Source: CAINVV01 sp963663005
GTDB lineage: Bacteria; Bacteroidota; Bacteroidia; Bacteroidales; Prolixibacteraceae
NCBI GenBank assembly: GCA_963663005.2
Contig: CAXXHH010000015.1
Span: forward strand, 682,001 to 746,000
DNA length: 64,000 nucleotides
Direction: 5' to 3'
Shown: positions 44,481-53,038 of the stretch, piece by piece
Position numbering within the stretch: the first letter of the stretch is position 1
Layout: each line of letters begins with the position of its first letter
Made by a program: the position numbers and the translations under genes
The notes under the pieces: generated by a model
What the model was told of the DNA's origin: nothing
Seen by the model: only the letters and a program-made list of their open reading frames with translations
Databases searched by the model: none

Positions 44481-45106
44481 AATGGCTTTTCCCCAGCTAC
44501 CGTGAAACTTGAAACTTCAACTTTCCCTTTCTGATAAGGCTTCGACTCCTCCAAAATAGTTATTGATTGAAACCCTGTGGCTACAAGTGTTTCCAGATAC
44601 TCATCTCTCGTCACAGAGCCGGCCCAACATTCAGATACTGCTACCGGATCATTCCTATATTCGTCTGGCACCGGTGAGGTAGCATAAATATCGCTGACAA
44701 CAAACCGACCCCCATTTTTGAGAATACGGTGAATTTCTTTCCAAACAGATGTTTTATCGGCAGCATGATTTATCGTGCAATTGGAAATGACCAAATCGGC
44801 AGTTTGATCAGGTAAATCCAGCTTTTCGAGCTCGCTTCTGATAAAACGGACATTGCTCACCCCAAATTTTGTTGCATTCTCCCTTGCCGTCTCTAACATC
44901 CCATCCGAAATATCAAGTCCGTAAGCAAAACCGTCTGCACCTGCCTTTTCTGCCATCCGCAAGACATCGGTACCACGACCGCTGCCCAAATCGACACAAA
45001 TTTCTCCGGCCTTGATCTTGGAATAATTGAGAGCCCCGCCACATGACAAACAACATTCTGTCTTTGCCAATTGACTGTATCTCAGATTTATAGTTGAATA
45101 ATCCAT
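44477..45106 (-). CDS. SAM-dependent methyltransferase (UbiE/ArsM-like class I)
   Basis: 209 residues. VDLGSGRGTDVLRMAEKAGA is SAM motif I; YGLDISDGMLETAREN, FIRSELEKLDLP and LVISNCTINH with LKNGGRFVVSDIY complete a class I Rossmann methyltransferase. The N-terminus has a cysteine cluster (ECCLSCGGA), and a later Cys sits in SECWAGS; paired cysteines of this sort occur in arsenite methyltransferases but also in other proteins. Its stop overlaps the radical SAM start (ATGA, 44477-44480), so the two are translationally coupled. Methylation of a peptide, a metalloid or a small molecule cannot be separated on sequence alone. Confidence 0.88.
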   Translation of the reverse strand: MDYSTINLRYSQLAKTECCLSCGGALNYSKIKAGEICVDLGSGRGTDVLRMAEKAGADGFAYGLDISDGMLETARENATKFGVSNVRFIRSELEKLDLPDQTADLVISNCTINHAADKTSVWKEIHRILKNGGRFVVSDIYATSPVPDEYRNDPVAVSECWAGSVTRDEYLETLVATGFQSITILEESKPYQKGKVEVSSFTVAGEKPL

Positions 45107-45244
45107 TAAAAAAAGATTTTCTAGTTGTTACATCAATGTCTGACCAGGTTAGTCAGGCTCAAATTTGATTTGGCAAAATTAAAAATAAAAAACTAAATCG
45201 CATTAATATCACCAAATTCTTTTTATTATCATTATTTTTGTTCC

Positions 45245-45679
45245 ATGAAGAATTTCTTTCCCGATGATCTTGCACCTGATGAGCTCATTACGCTTTTTGA
45301 AAACGATGAGAAATGTCTGGAATTTATTGCCGGCCTCAAATGGGGTGAGGGATTTGAGTGCAGAAAATGTGGAAATTCCAATTACTGCCTGGGGAAAACT
45401 CCTTTCTCCAGAAGATGCACGAAATGCAAAAGTGAGGAATCTGTGACGGCAGGGACAATCTTTCACCATTGCAAGTTCCCTATAAGCAAAGCATTTTACA
45501 TCGCATACCAGGTTTGCAAAGGAAATGAATCAATTTCCACCTATGAATTTGCGCGAAGACTCTCACTGAGACAAATGACCTGCTGGAACTTCAAGACCAA
45601 AATCAGCAACGCCCTTGAAAGCCTGACTACCCTTTCAGATGAAGAAAAGAAAGATGTCAGAAAGCTTTTCACCTATTGA
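45245..45679 (+). CDS. Stand-alone IS1595-type zinc-ribbon/HTH protein (transposase N-terminal module)
   Basis: 144 residues. FECRKCGNSNYC and RRCTKCKSEESVTAGTIFHH match the zinc ribbon (PF12760-like) that starts IS1595-family transposases, followed by the helix-turn-helix-like KAFYIAYQVCKGNESISTYE. The DDE catalytic domain is missing, the frame is intact, and I see no flanking terminal inverted repeats. It is either an IS remnant or a domesticated DNA-binding protein. It lies divergent from the methyltransferase gene with 138 bp between them. Confidence 0.75.
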   Translation: MKNFFPDDLAPDELITLFENDEKCLEFIAGLKWGEGFECRKCGNSNYCLGKTPFSRRCTKCKSEESVTAGTIFHHCKFPISKAFYIAYQVCKGNESISTYEFARRLSLRQMTCWNFKTKISNALESLTTLSDEEKKDVRKLFTY

Positions 45680-45820
45680 GCGGCTCCTGACTTAAACCAA
45701 GCTATTCAGCGACATATATAGCTATTTTCATTTTTTCGATTATTTGGATATTTTCTTAAAAAAATCGAAAATTTAACAAATTCCTAACATTTGTCATTTA
45801 AACTTAACCTAAAGTTTCTA

Positions 45821-45828
45821 TAGATTTG
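45821..45828 (+). promoter_or_regulatory. -7 box upstream of the hydrogenase operon
   Basis: TAGATTTG fits TAnnTTTG exactly. A TTTG at 45790-45793 lies 27 bp upstream, longer than usual for a -33 element. The implied start near 45835 gives an 80-nt leader before the hydC ATG at 45916 and excludes the longer frame that opens at 45826. Confidence 0.45.
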
Positions 45829-45915
45829 AAGGGTAAAGCTTATGCAAAGAGAATTTCTTTCCTTGAATTTGCGTCCGCAAGCATAAGTTCTACCCAACTA
45901 AAACCCTGGAATTTT

Positions 45916-46416
45916 ATGATTACACATGAAGAAGTTTGCAGTGTTCATTCGATGACTGAGACTGAAAAGTACCGTTTACTGGAGCAGGTTATCGAAGATT
46001 ATGATCGCAAAGAGAATAATCTGATTCAGATCCTTCATATGGCGCAAGCTATATTCGGATACCTGCCCGCCGATGTTCAATGTTTTATTGCGGAAAAACT
46101 GGATATTCCCAATTCCAAAGTTAATAGTGTACTAACTTTCTATTCGTTTTTTTCAACCAAGCCCAAAGGAAAATATACAGTTGGAATATGCCTCGGAACC
46201 GCTTGCTACGTGCGGGGAGGGAAAGAAATTGTGAACAAATTAAAGGAGATACTATCCATTGACGTGGGTGAGACAACTGAAGATAAAATATTCTCGCTAC
46301 AGGTTATGCGCTGTATTGGCGCCTGTGGTTTAGCGCCTGCGATGACCATAAATGACAAAGTTTACAAGCAGGTGAATCCAAATAAATTGCATCGAATCCT
46401 GGGAATGCTGAAATAG
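45916..46416 (+). CDS. hydC: HydC/NuoE-type [2Fe-2S] subunit of [FeFe] hydrogenase
   Basis: 166 residues from the ATG at 45916 (MITHEEVCSVHSMTE). An N-terminal helical part (NLIQILHMAQAIFGYLP) is followed by a thioredoxin-like [2Fe-2S] domain with GICLGTACYVRGG and VMRCIGACGLAP, the four cysteine ligands of NuoE. In HydABC complexes this subunit passes electrons between the flavin subunit and NADH chemistry. The next genes encode a HydB-type fusion and HydA, so the assignment as HydC is strong. Confidence 0.92.
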   Translation: MITHEEVCSVHSMTETEKYRLLEQVIEDYDRKENNLIQILHMAQAIFGYLPADVQCFIAEKLDIPNSKVNSVLTFYSFFSTKPKGKYTVGICLGTACYVRGGKEIVNKLKEILSIDVGETTEDKIFSLQVMRCIGACGLAPAMTINDKVYKQVNPNKLHRILGMLK

Positions 46417-46432
46417 ACGGCTCCGCATAAGT

Positions 46433-46520
46433 GGAACCCTCATGAGCAAAAGCTCGCCAAAGAAGACGTATTTGCAGGGAGGGTTCCATACGGCAAATGA
46501 AAAACAAGTTATACGTAAAA
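46433..46520 (+). promoter_or_regulatory. Structured leader with GGGTTCCATACG element before hydB
   Basis: GGAACCCTC (46432-46440) pairs with GAGGGTTCC (46480-46488). Inside is a small hairpin, GAGC-AAAA-GCTC (46444-46455). The 3' strand continues as ATACGGC, then AACAAGTTATACGTA, the same succession found upstream of the thioesterase gene at 33571-33608. It sits in the 134-bp gap between hydC and hydB. It could be a cis-regulatory RNA, an mRNA-processing site or a repeat remnant; I recognise no known riboswitch consensus. Confidence 0.4.
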
Positions 46521-46550
46521 ATAACAATCAGTAAAAAATTCAATTAAGCC

Positions 46551-49500
46551 ATGGATATCAAATCTTTGAAAGATCTGAATGATATAAAAATATCTTTCCA
46601 GAAGCAGGAGGCTCAATACCAATATATTGCACATGTTTGTTATGCCGCAGGATGTCTATCGTCAGACTGTCGTGATGTAAAGGATGCCTTCGTTAAGGCA
46701 CTGGACCATGAGAAACTAACTGAAAAAGTTAAGATCAACCTTACCGGTTGCATGGGATCGTGTACCTTGGGTCCAACCCTGATAATCAATCCTGGTCAGA
46801 TTTTGTACTGCAATCTGAAACCGTCCGACATGCCGCACATTGTGAAAGAGCACATTAAAAAAGGGAAAATTGCTACTAAACATTGTTACGTCGATCCGGA
46901 AACCGGGAAAGAGATTCCCTGCATGCAGGATATAAATTTCTTCAAACATCAGAAAAAGATAGTTCTTCGCAATTGTGGCACCATAGACTTTGCCTCACTT
47001 GAAGAGTATATTGCCAAAGACGGATATTTTGCGTTATGCAAAGCCGTAACCGAAATGACTCCCGCTGCTGTTACGGATGAAGTGAAGAAATCCGGAATGC
47101 GTGGCAGAGGCGGCGGTGGCTTCCCAACAGGGCTAAAATGGGAGATGGCTTCCAAAGTTGAGAGCGATCAGAAATACATCATTTGCAATGCTGATGAAGG
47201 TGATCCGGGTGCATTCATGGACCGGAGTCTGCTGGAAGGCGATGCCCACGCTGTGATCGAAGGCATGCTTATCGGCGGCTATGCAATAGGAGCCACCAAG
47301 GGTGTGGTCTACATTCGCGCTGAATATCCGATCGCTATTGAGCGTCTGACTATTGCGATCAAAGCTGCTCAGGCAAGTGGATTACTTGGTAAAAACATCT
47401 TTTCGACAGGTTTCGATTTTGATATAGAAATTCGCATCGGAGCCGGAGCATTCGTATGCGGAGAAGAAACCGCTCTCATGGCTTCTGTCGAAGGAAGAAG
47501 GGGTGAGCCAACACAAAAACCCCCCTTCCCGGTTCAGTGTGGATTATATGGGAAGCCAACAGTTATCAATAATGTCGAGACTTTCGGAAGCATCGCACCA
47601 ATACTATTGAAGGGTGCGGAATGGTTTGCATCCATTGGTACTGAAAAAAGCAAGGGAACTAAAGTCTTTGCCCTTGCCGGGGATATCAGGATGAAAGGAT
47701 TGATTGAAGTCCCGATGGGAATATCTCTCGGAAAAATTCTTTTCGATATCGGTGGCGGCATCCCGAAAAATAAAAATTTCAAAGTGGCTCAAACGGGTGG
47801 TCCGTCAGGTGGATGTCTCACCGCCGCGCACCTGAACACGCCAATCGATTATGACTCCCTCATCAAACATGGAGCCATCATGGGATCTGGCGGATTAATC
47901 AGTGCAGACGAGGATACCTGTATGGTCGATATGGCCCGCTTCTTCATGGATTTTGTACAGGAAGAATCCTGTGGGAAATGCACTCCCTGCCGCCTGGGCA
48001 CCAAGCGTATGTTGGAAATTCTTGAGCGTATCACGGTAGGACAAGGGGAAGAAGGCGATGTTGAGAAATTGATCGAACTAGGGACATCAATAAAAGAATC
48101 AGCAATCTGCGGACTCGGACAAACAGCCGCCAATCCGGTTCTTAGTACGATTAAATATTTCAGGCATGAATATGATGAGCACATCCAGAAGAAATACTGC
48201 CGTTCAGGGGTATGCAGCGAATTGTTCATTTCTCCCTGTCAGAATGCTTGTCCGGCCGGAGTCAACGTACCAGGATACATCGCTTTAATTGCTGCAGGCC
48301 GGGTAAAAGATGCTTACAATCTGATCAGGCAGGATAACCCGTTCCCATCCATCTGCGGGAGGGTCTGTACGCACCCATGCGAAAGCAAATGCCGTCGTGC
48401 TTCTCTCGATGAGGCTATAGCAATTGCCGATCTCAAAAGGTATGCTGCCGATTATGTGCTAAACTCAGATGAGCCATATATGAATCTGATGTTCCAGAAA
48501 AATGGCAAATCTGTTGGAATTATTGGCGCCGGTCCTTCCGGACTTACTTGCGGGTATTACCTTTCCAGACTAGGATATACAGTCGATATTTATGAGGAAA
48601 AGAGCGTTGCCGGAGGAATTTTGGCATACGGAATCCCCGAATACAGGCAGCCAAAGGATGTCCTGAAAAAAGAAATTGATTCAATTATCCAGTCAGGCAT
48701 AAATATTATCTACAACACTAAAGTTGGCGCCGATATCTCATTCGCTGAATTAAAGGCCAAATATGGTGCCATTTATATTGCAACCGGCACGCAGCTTTCT
48801 AGGAAGATAGGAATTGAAGGAGAGGAAAAAGAGGGAATTTACCATGGTTTAGATTTCCTCAAAGATATAAACCTCAACAAAAAAGTCGTTGTCAAGGGAG
48901 TAGTTGCAGTTATTGGCGGCGGAAATACGGCTCTGGATGCTGCAAGATCTGCCCTCAGACTCGGAGCAGATAAGGTCCATATTTTGTACCGCAGAACGCG
49001 GGATGAAATGCCTGCCGACCGACGTGAAGTTCAGGACGCCCTGGATGAGGGAATTATTTTACATGAGCTGGTAGCTCCAGTAAGATTTCTCGGCAATGGT
49101 GCCGTTCGTCATATTGAATGTTTAAAAATGGAGCCCGGAGAATTTGGGAAAGATGGAAGAAGGATACCAGTTAAACTTGAAGATTCGCTATTCACATTAA
49201 ACATTGACATGGCCATCCCGGCTGTAAGCCAATATTCTGATCTTCCTTTCGTTACCCGCCAGGATGTAGAATTGACAGACTGGGGAACTTTTGTAGTTGA
49301 CAGCACGACGCAGATGACGACTCAAAAAGGAGTTTTTGCAGGCGGTGATGTTGCCAGAGGTTCTGATGTGGTAATTACCGCCATTGCAGATGGGAAAGTA
49401 GCTGCCAAATCCATCGATAAATACCTCGGTGGAAAGGGTATACTCAACTCAGGAGAGCCAATCGAAATTCCGCACATGCGTCCGGACGAGGCAAATACGG

Positions 49501-49637
49501 TAGAGCATGAGCGCTTTCAGATGAGATACCTCGACGATGACAAGCGTCGCTCCAGCTTTGATGAAGTTGCCCAGGGATTTCACAAACTCAATGCAATCGC
49601 TGAGGCAATGCGTTGTCTGCAATGTTCAAAACACTAA
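46551..49637 (+). CDS. hydB: HydB (NuoF-like) flavoprotein fused to a GltD-type NAD(P)H oxidoreductase
   Basis: 1028 residues. About 1-110: thioredoxin-like [2Fe-2S] domain (HVCYAAGCLSSDC, NLTGCMGSC). About 125-550: NuoF module with GRGGGGFPTGLKWE and NADEGDPGAFMDRS for FMN/NADH and ESCGKCTPCRLGT for [4Fe-4S]. About 560-1028: a GltD/DPYD-like unit with two [4Fe-4S] sites (CQNACPAGVNVPGY, CGRVCTHPCESKC), FAD motif GIIGAGPSGLTCGYYLSRLG and NAD(P) motif VIGGGNTALDAARSALRLGA. Ordinary HydB ends in a two-cluster ferredoxin domain; here the GltD unit takes that place and adds a second flavin/nucleotide site. It probably forms the electron-splitting core between HydC and HydA. Confidence 0.93.
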   Translation: MDIKSLKDLNDIKISFQKQEAQYQYIAHVCYAAGCLSSDCRDVKDAFVKALDHEKLTEKVKINLTGCMGSCTLGPTLIINPGQILYCNLKPSDMPHIVKEHIKKGKIATKHCYVDPETGKEIPCMQDINFFKHQKKIVLRNCGTIDFASLEEYIAKDGYFALCKAVTEMTPAAVTDEVKKSGMRGRGGGGFPTGLKWEMASKVESDQKYIICNADEGDPGAFMDRSLLEGDAHAVIEGMLIGGYAIGATKGVVYIRAEYPIAIERLTIAIKAAQASGLLGKNIFSTGFDFDIEIRIGAGAFVCGEETALMASVEGRRGEPTQKPPFPVQCGLYGKPTVINNVETFGSIAPILLKGAEWFASIGTEKSKGTKVFALAGDIRMKGLIEVPMGISLGKILFDIGGGIPKNKNFKVAQTGGPSGGCLTAAHLNTPIDYDSLIKHGAIMGSGGLISADEDTCMVDMARFFMDFVQEESCGKCTPCRLGTKRMLEILERITVGQGEEGDVEKLIELGTSIKESAICGLGQTAANPVLSTIKYFRHEYDEHIQKKYCRSGVCSELFISPCQNACPAGVNVPGYIALIAAGRVKDAYNLIRQDNPFPSICGRVCTHPCESKCRRASLDEAIAIADLKRYAADYVLNSDEPYMNLMFQKNGKSVGIIGAGPSGLTCGYYLSRLGYTVDIYEEKSVAGGILAYGIPEYRQPKDVLKKEIDSIIQSGINIIYNTKVGADISFAELKAKYGAIYIATGTQLSRKIGIEGEEKEGIYHGLDFLKDINLNKKVVVKGVVAVIGGGNTALDAARSALRLGADKVHILYRRTRDEMPADRREVQDALDEGIILHELVAPVRFLGNGAVRHIECLKMEPGEFGKDGRRIPVKLEDSLFTLNIDMAIPAVSQYSDLPFVTRQDVELTDWGTFVVDSTTQMTTQKGVFAGGDVARGSDVVITAIADGKVAAKSIDKYLGGKGILNSGEPIEIPHMRPDEANTVEHERFQMRYLDDDKRRSSFDEVAQGFHKLNAIAEAMRCLQCSKH

Positions 49638-49654
49638 CATCAAATTTTCAAATC

Positions 49655-51433
49655 ATGGCACTCGTAACACTCACGATCAACGATAAGACAATCCAGGCTG
49701 AAGAGGGAACAACCATTTTTGAAGCGGCTAAACAGAATAACATCCTCATACCCCACTTCTGCTATCTCGAAAATGTTCACCAAATTGGATCCTGCCGCAT
49801 CTGTGTTGTAGAGGTGGATGGAGCAAGGAACCTGATGGCTTCTTGCGTAACCGAAGTAAAAGAAGGGATGGTGGTTCACACAAATACCTCGAAAGTGCGC
49901 AAAGTAAGGAAAGTACTTTACGAACTAATTCTGTCTGATCATCCCAAGAACTGCCTGGGATGTCATCGAAATCAAAATTGTGAACTCCAGGACTTAGGGG
50001 AACAAATCCAAATTGACACTTTCAGGTTCGAAGGGGTAAAATCAAAAGACATCGTAGACAGCACAAGTGCATCCATTGTCCGCGACAGTTCCAAATGTAT
50101 CTTATGCAGGCGCTGCGTAACTGTATGCAATGAAATTCAGGGAATTGGAGTGATGAATGCCCACCACCGTGGTTTCGCAACATTTATTGGTCCATCCGAA
50201 GACGAAAGCCTTGGGCATTCAATATGCACAAACTGCGGACAGTGTATCGTTGTTTGTCCGGTCGGCGCTTTAAAGGAAAAGGATTCTACACAGCTGGTCT
50301 GGGACGCACTGCTCGATCCCACCAAGACAGTGGTTGTACAAACAGCGCCAGCCGTCCGGGTAGCTTTGGGGGAAAAATTTGGCTTCGCTCCGGGGACGCT
50401 TGTGACAGGCAAGATGGCGGCCTCACTTCGGGAATTAGGCTTCGATTATATTTTTGACACTAACTTCGCTGCCGACCTCACAATTCTTGAAGAGGGATCA
50501 GAATTTCTTAAAAGGGTGAAAGAACAGTTGACCACTTCCGAAGGCGCCGTCTTACCTATGATAACTAGCTGCAGTCCGGGCTGGATAAAATATGTTGAGC
50601 ACCAATATTCAGATCAGCTGGATCACTTATCCAGCTGTAAATCTCCTCACATGATGCTAGGTGCGCTCATAAAAACATACTTTTCAGAGAAGATAAAAGT
50701 CCAGCCGAAAGATATATTCGTGGTATCCGTGATGCCCTGCACTGCCAAAAAATTTGAAATAACACGGCCGGAAATGGAATCTAACGGCATTCGGGATGTG
50801 GATGCGGTTCTGACAACCCGTGAATTGGCCAGGATGATTAAGGATGCCGGGATTGACTTCGTTCAATTACCCGATGCCGAATTTGATTCACCGCTCGGAC
50901 TTTCATCCGGAGCGGCAGATATTTTCGGCACTACAGGAGGCGTGATGGAGGCTGCAATACGCACTGTTTATGAGCTTGTTACAGGGCGCGAATTACCGAT
51001 GGAGGAATTGCACGTTAAACCATTGGTTGGACTGAAGCAAATAAAGACGGCCGATCTGAAGATCGAAAATCCGTTGGAATCATATGCCTTCCTGGATGGA
51101 GTTACCGTAAAAGTAGCTGTCACCAGCGGATTAAAGGGTGCTTCCAAGTTGATGGAAGAGATCCGTCTGGGAAAAAGTCCATATCATTTCATAGAAGTGA
51201 TGGGCTGTCCGGGAGGTTGCATCAGCGGAGGCGGACAACCGCGCCCTGTTGACAACTTGGTGAGAATGAAAAGGCTTGAGGCTATTTATCGGGAGGACGA
51301 AGGCAAAGCCCTGCGAAAATCGCACCAGAATGCGGATTTAATGACCCTCTACAACGATTTTTTGGGGCATCCCCTTGGACATCTGTCGCACGAATTGCTA
51401 CACACAACCTATGTTAAAAGGGGAAAGAACTAA
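49655..51433 (+). CDS. hydA: [FeFe] hydrogenase catalytic subunit
   Basis: 592 residues from the ATG at 49655, 17 bp after hydB; a longer frame from 49613 overlaps hydB and is less likely. Modules in order: [2Fe-2S] ferredoxin (PHFCYLENVHQIGSCRICVV), His/Cys cluster (HPKNCLGCHRNQNC), two [4Fe-4S] (CILCRRCVTVC, CTNCGQCIVVCP) and the H-cluster domain with TSCSPGW, MPCTAKKFE and EVMGCPGGCISGGGQP. A C-terminal small-subunit helix follows. The enzyme reduces protons or oxidises H2, using NAD(P)H and ferredoxin through HydB/HydC. Maturases HydE/F/G are not in the window. Confidence 0.97.
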   Translation: MALVTLTINDKTIQAEEGTTIFEAAKQNNILIPHFCYLENVHQIGSCRICVVEVDGARNLMASCVTEVKEGMVVHTNTSKVRKVRKVLYELILSDHPKNCLGCHRNQNCELQDLGEQIQIDTFRFEGVKSKDIVDSTSASIVRDSSKCILCRRCVTVCNEIQGIGVMNAHHRGFATFIGPSEDESLGHSICTNCGQCIVVCPVGALKEKDSTQLVWDALLDPTKTVVVQTAPAVRVALGEKFGFAPGTLVTGKMAASLRELGFDYIFDTNFAADLTILEEGSEFLKRVKEQLTTSEGAVLPMITSCSPGWIKYVEHQYSDQLDHLSSCKSPHMMLGALIKTYFSEKIKVQPKDIFVVSVMPCTAKKFEITRPEMESNGIRDVDAVLTTRELARMIKDAGIDFVQLPDAEFDSPLGLSSGAADIFGTTGGVMEAAIRTVYELVTGRELPMEELHVKPLVGLKQIKTADLKIENPLESYAFLDGVTVKVAVTSGLKGASKLMEEIRLGKSPYHFIEVMGCPGGCISGGGQPRPVDNLVRMKRLEAIYREDEGKALRKSHQNADLMTLYNDFLGHPLGHLSHELLHTTYVKRGKN

Positions 51434-51452
51434 GCAACTGCCTGATTTGTTC

Positions 51453-52928
51453 TTAACTTTTTAATTTCCAGTCGGCTCCTTCTTTGGTGTCTTTGATTTC
51501 AAAACCCAAGGAAGTGAGACGATCGCGGATTTGATCCGAGGTGGCCCAGTCTTTCTTCATCTTCGCTTCCTGTCTCAGTGTAAGCAGGAGCCCGACTACC
51601 TGACCGAATAGCTCATTGTTGCTATTCTCGTTACTGTTTTGCTGTTGCTGAATGCCCAGCACGTCATTAACCAGTCCGGAATAAAGATTCTGAAGTTTCG
51701 ACAGATCCTCTGCCGTGATTGTTGCGTTGCCGTCGTTGATTGAATTGATCATCTTCGCACCATCGAAAAGATGGGCAATTAAAATCGGACTATTTAAATC
51801 GTCATTCAGAGCTTCGTAACAGTCGCTCTTCAATTTCTCAACGTCAATAGATGAATTGGTAGAGGTCTTTAGTCCGGCCAGGAGCTTCATCGCATTTAAA
51901 AGCCGCTCCAAACCCTTTTCAGCCGCCTGCAGAGCCTCGTTGGAGAAATCCAGCGGACTGCGGTAATGCGCCTGCAGCATGAAGAAACGAATGGTCATCG
52001 GTGCGTACGCCTTTTCAAGCAATTGATGAGAACCCGTAAAAAACTCATCCAACTGAATGAAATTTCCCAACGATTTTCCCATCTTCTGACCGTTGATGGT
52101 AATCATGTTGTTATGAATCCAATAATTGACAGTTGCATGTCCAAAGCAGGCCATGCCCTGAGCGACCTCTGCTTCATGATGCGGGAAAAGCAGATCGAGT
52201 CCGCCTCCATGAATATCAAATTTTTCTCCCAGATATTTGGTACTCATCGCCGTACACTCAGTATGCCATCCGGGGAATCCGTCTCCCCAGGGTGAAGGCC
52301 ACCGCATAATATGTTCAGGTAAAGCATTTTTCCAGAGGGCAAAATCAAGTCCTGACTTCTTTTCGCTCTGTCCATCCAAATCCCGGGTATTCGTATAAAG
52401 ATCTTCAATTTTTCTGCCGGATAAGATACCATATGGATAAGTCCGGGCATAAGCCTCTACATCAAAATAGACTGATCCGTTGGTTTCATAGGCAAAGCCG
52501 GCATCAATCATTTTCTTCACAGCATCAATCTGTTCAATGATATGTCCTGAGGCTGTTGGCTCAATGCTTGGCGGAAGAACATTCAGCTGACCCATATTCT
52601 TCCGGTAACTGTTCGTATAAATTTGAACAATTTCCATGGGTTCCAGCTCCTCGACCTTCGCTCGCTTCGCCACCTTGTCTTCACCTTCATCGGCATCGTT
52701 GACCAGGTGCCCAACATCGGTGATGTTTCGGACGTAGCGAACCTTGTAACCAATGTGCAGCAAATAGCGAAAAAGGAGGTCGAAAGTAATGGCCGGGCGG
52801 GCATGACCGAGATGCGCATTCCCATATACCGTTGGTCCGCAAACATACATCCCGACGTGATCCTTGTGGATCGGAATAAACAGTTCTTTCTTGCGGGTCA
52901 GCGTATTGTATAGAATTAACTTTTCCAT
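51453..52928 (-). CDS. cysS: Cysteinyl-tRNA synthetase
   Basis: 491 residues from the ATG at 52928 (MEKLILYNTLTRKKE); an ATG two codons upstream is also possible. CGPTVYGNAHLGHARPA holds the zinc Cys and HIGH-type motif. GWHTECTAMSTKYLG, DIHGGGLDLLFPHHEAEVAQ and KMGKSLGNFI (KMSKS-type) complete the class I core. A helical C-terminal domain follows from about residue 350. It charges tRNA-Cys and converges on hydA with 19 bp between the stops. Confidence 0.98.
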   Translation of the reverse strand: MEKLILYNTLTRKKELFIPIHKDHVGMYVCGPTVYGNAHLGHARPAITFDLLFRYLLHIGYKVRYVRNITDVGHLVNDADEGEDKVAKRAKVEELEPMEIVQIYTNSYRKNMGQLNVLPPSIEPTASGHIIEQIDAVKKMIDAGFAYETNGSVYFDVEAYARTYPYGILSGRKIEDLYTNTRDLDGQSEKKSGLDFALWKNALPEHIMRWPSPWGDGFPGWHTECTAMSTKYLGEKFDIHGGGLDLLFPHHEAEVAQGMACFGHATVNYWIHNNMITINGQKMGKSLGNFIQLDEFFTGSHQLLEKAYAPMTIRFFMLQAHYRSPLDFSNEALQAAEKGLERLLNAMKLLAGLKTSTNSSIDVEKLKSDCYEALNDDLNSPILIAHLFDGAKMINSINDGNATITAEDLSKLQNLYSGLVNDVLGIQQQQNSNENSNNELFGQVVGLLLTLRQEAKMKKDWATSDQIRDRLTSLGFEIKDTKEGADWKLKS

Positions 52929-53038
52929 GGCCATTTTTTGAGAAATCAATCCGCAAAATTAAAAAAAAAAGGGATGAACCCCTTATTTATTGATCTCAGC
53001 TTTCTTATCTTTGAATTTCGCAACCCGCAAAAGAGACT

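Noticed and set aside
45826..45915. 30-residue N-terminal extension of HydC
   Set aside because: It starts within the -7 box and has no family similarity; the ATG at 45916 fits NuoE proteins.
46304..46543. 79- and 65-codon minus-strand frames across the hydC-hydB gap
   Set aside because: They arise from the inverted repeat sequence and have no motif or start context.
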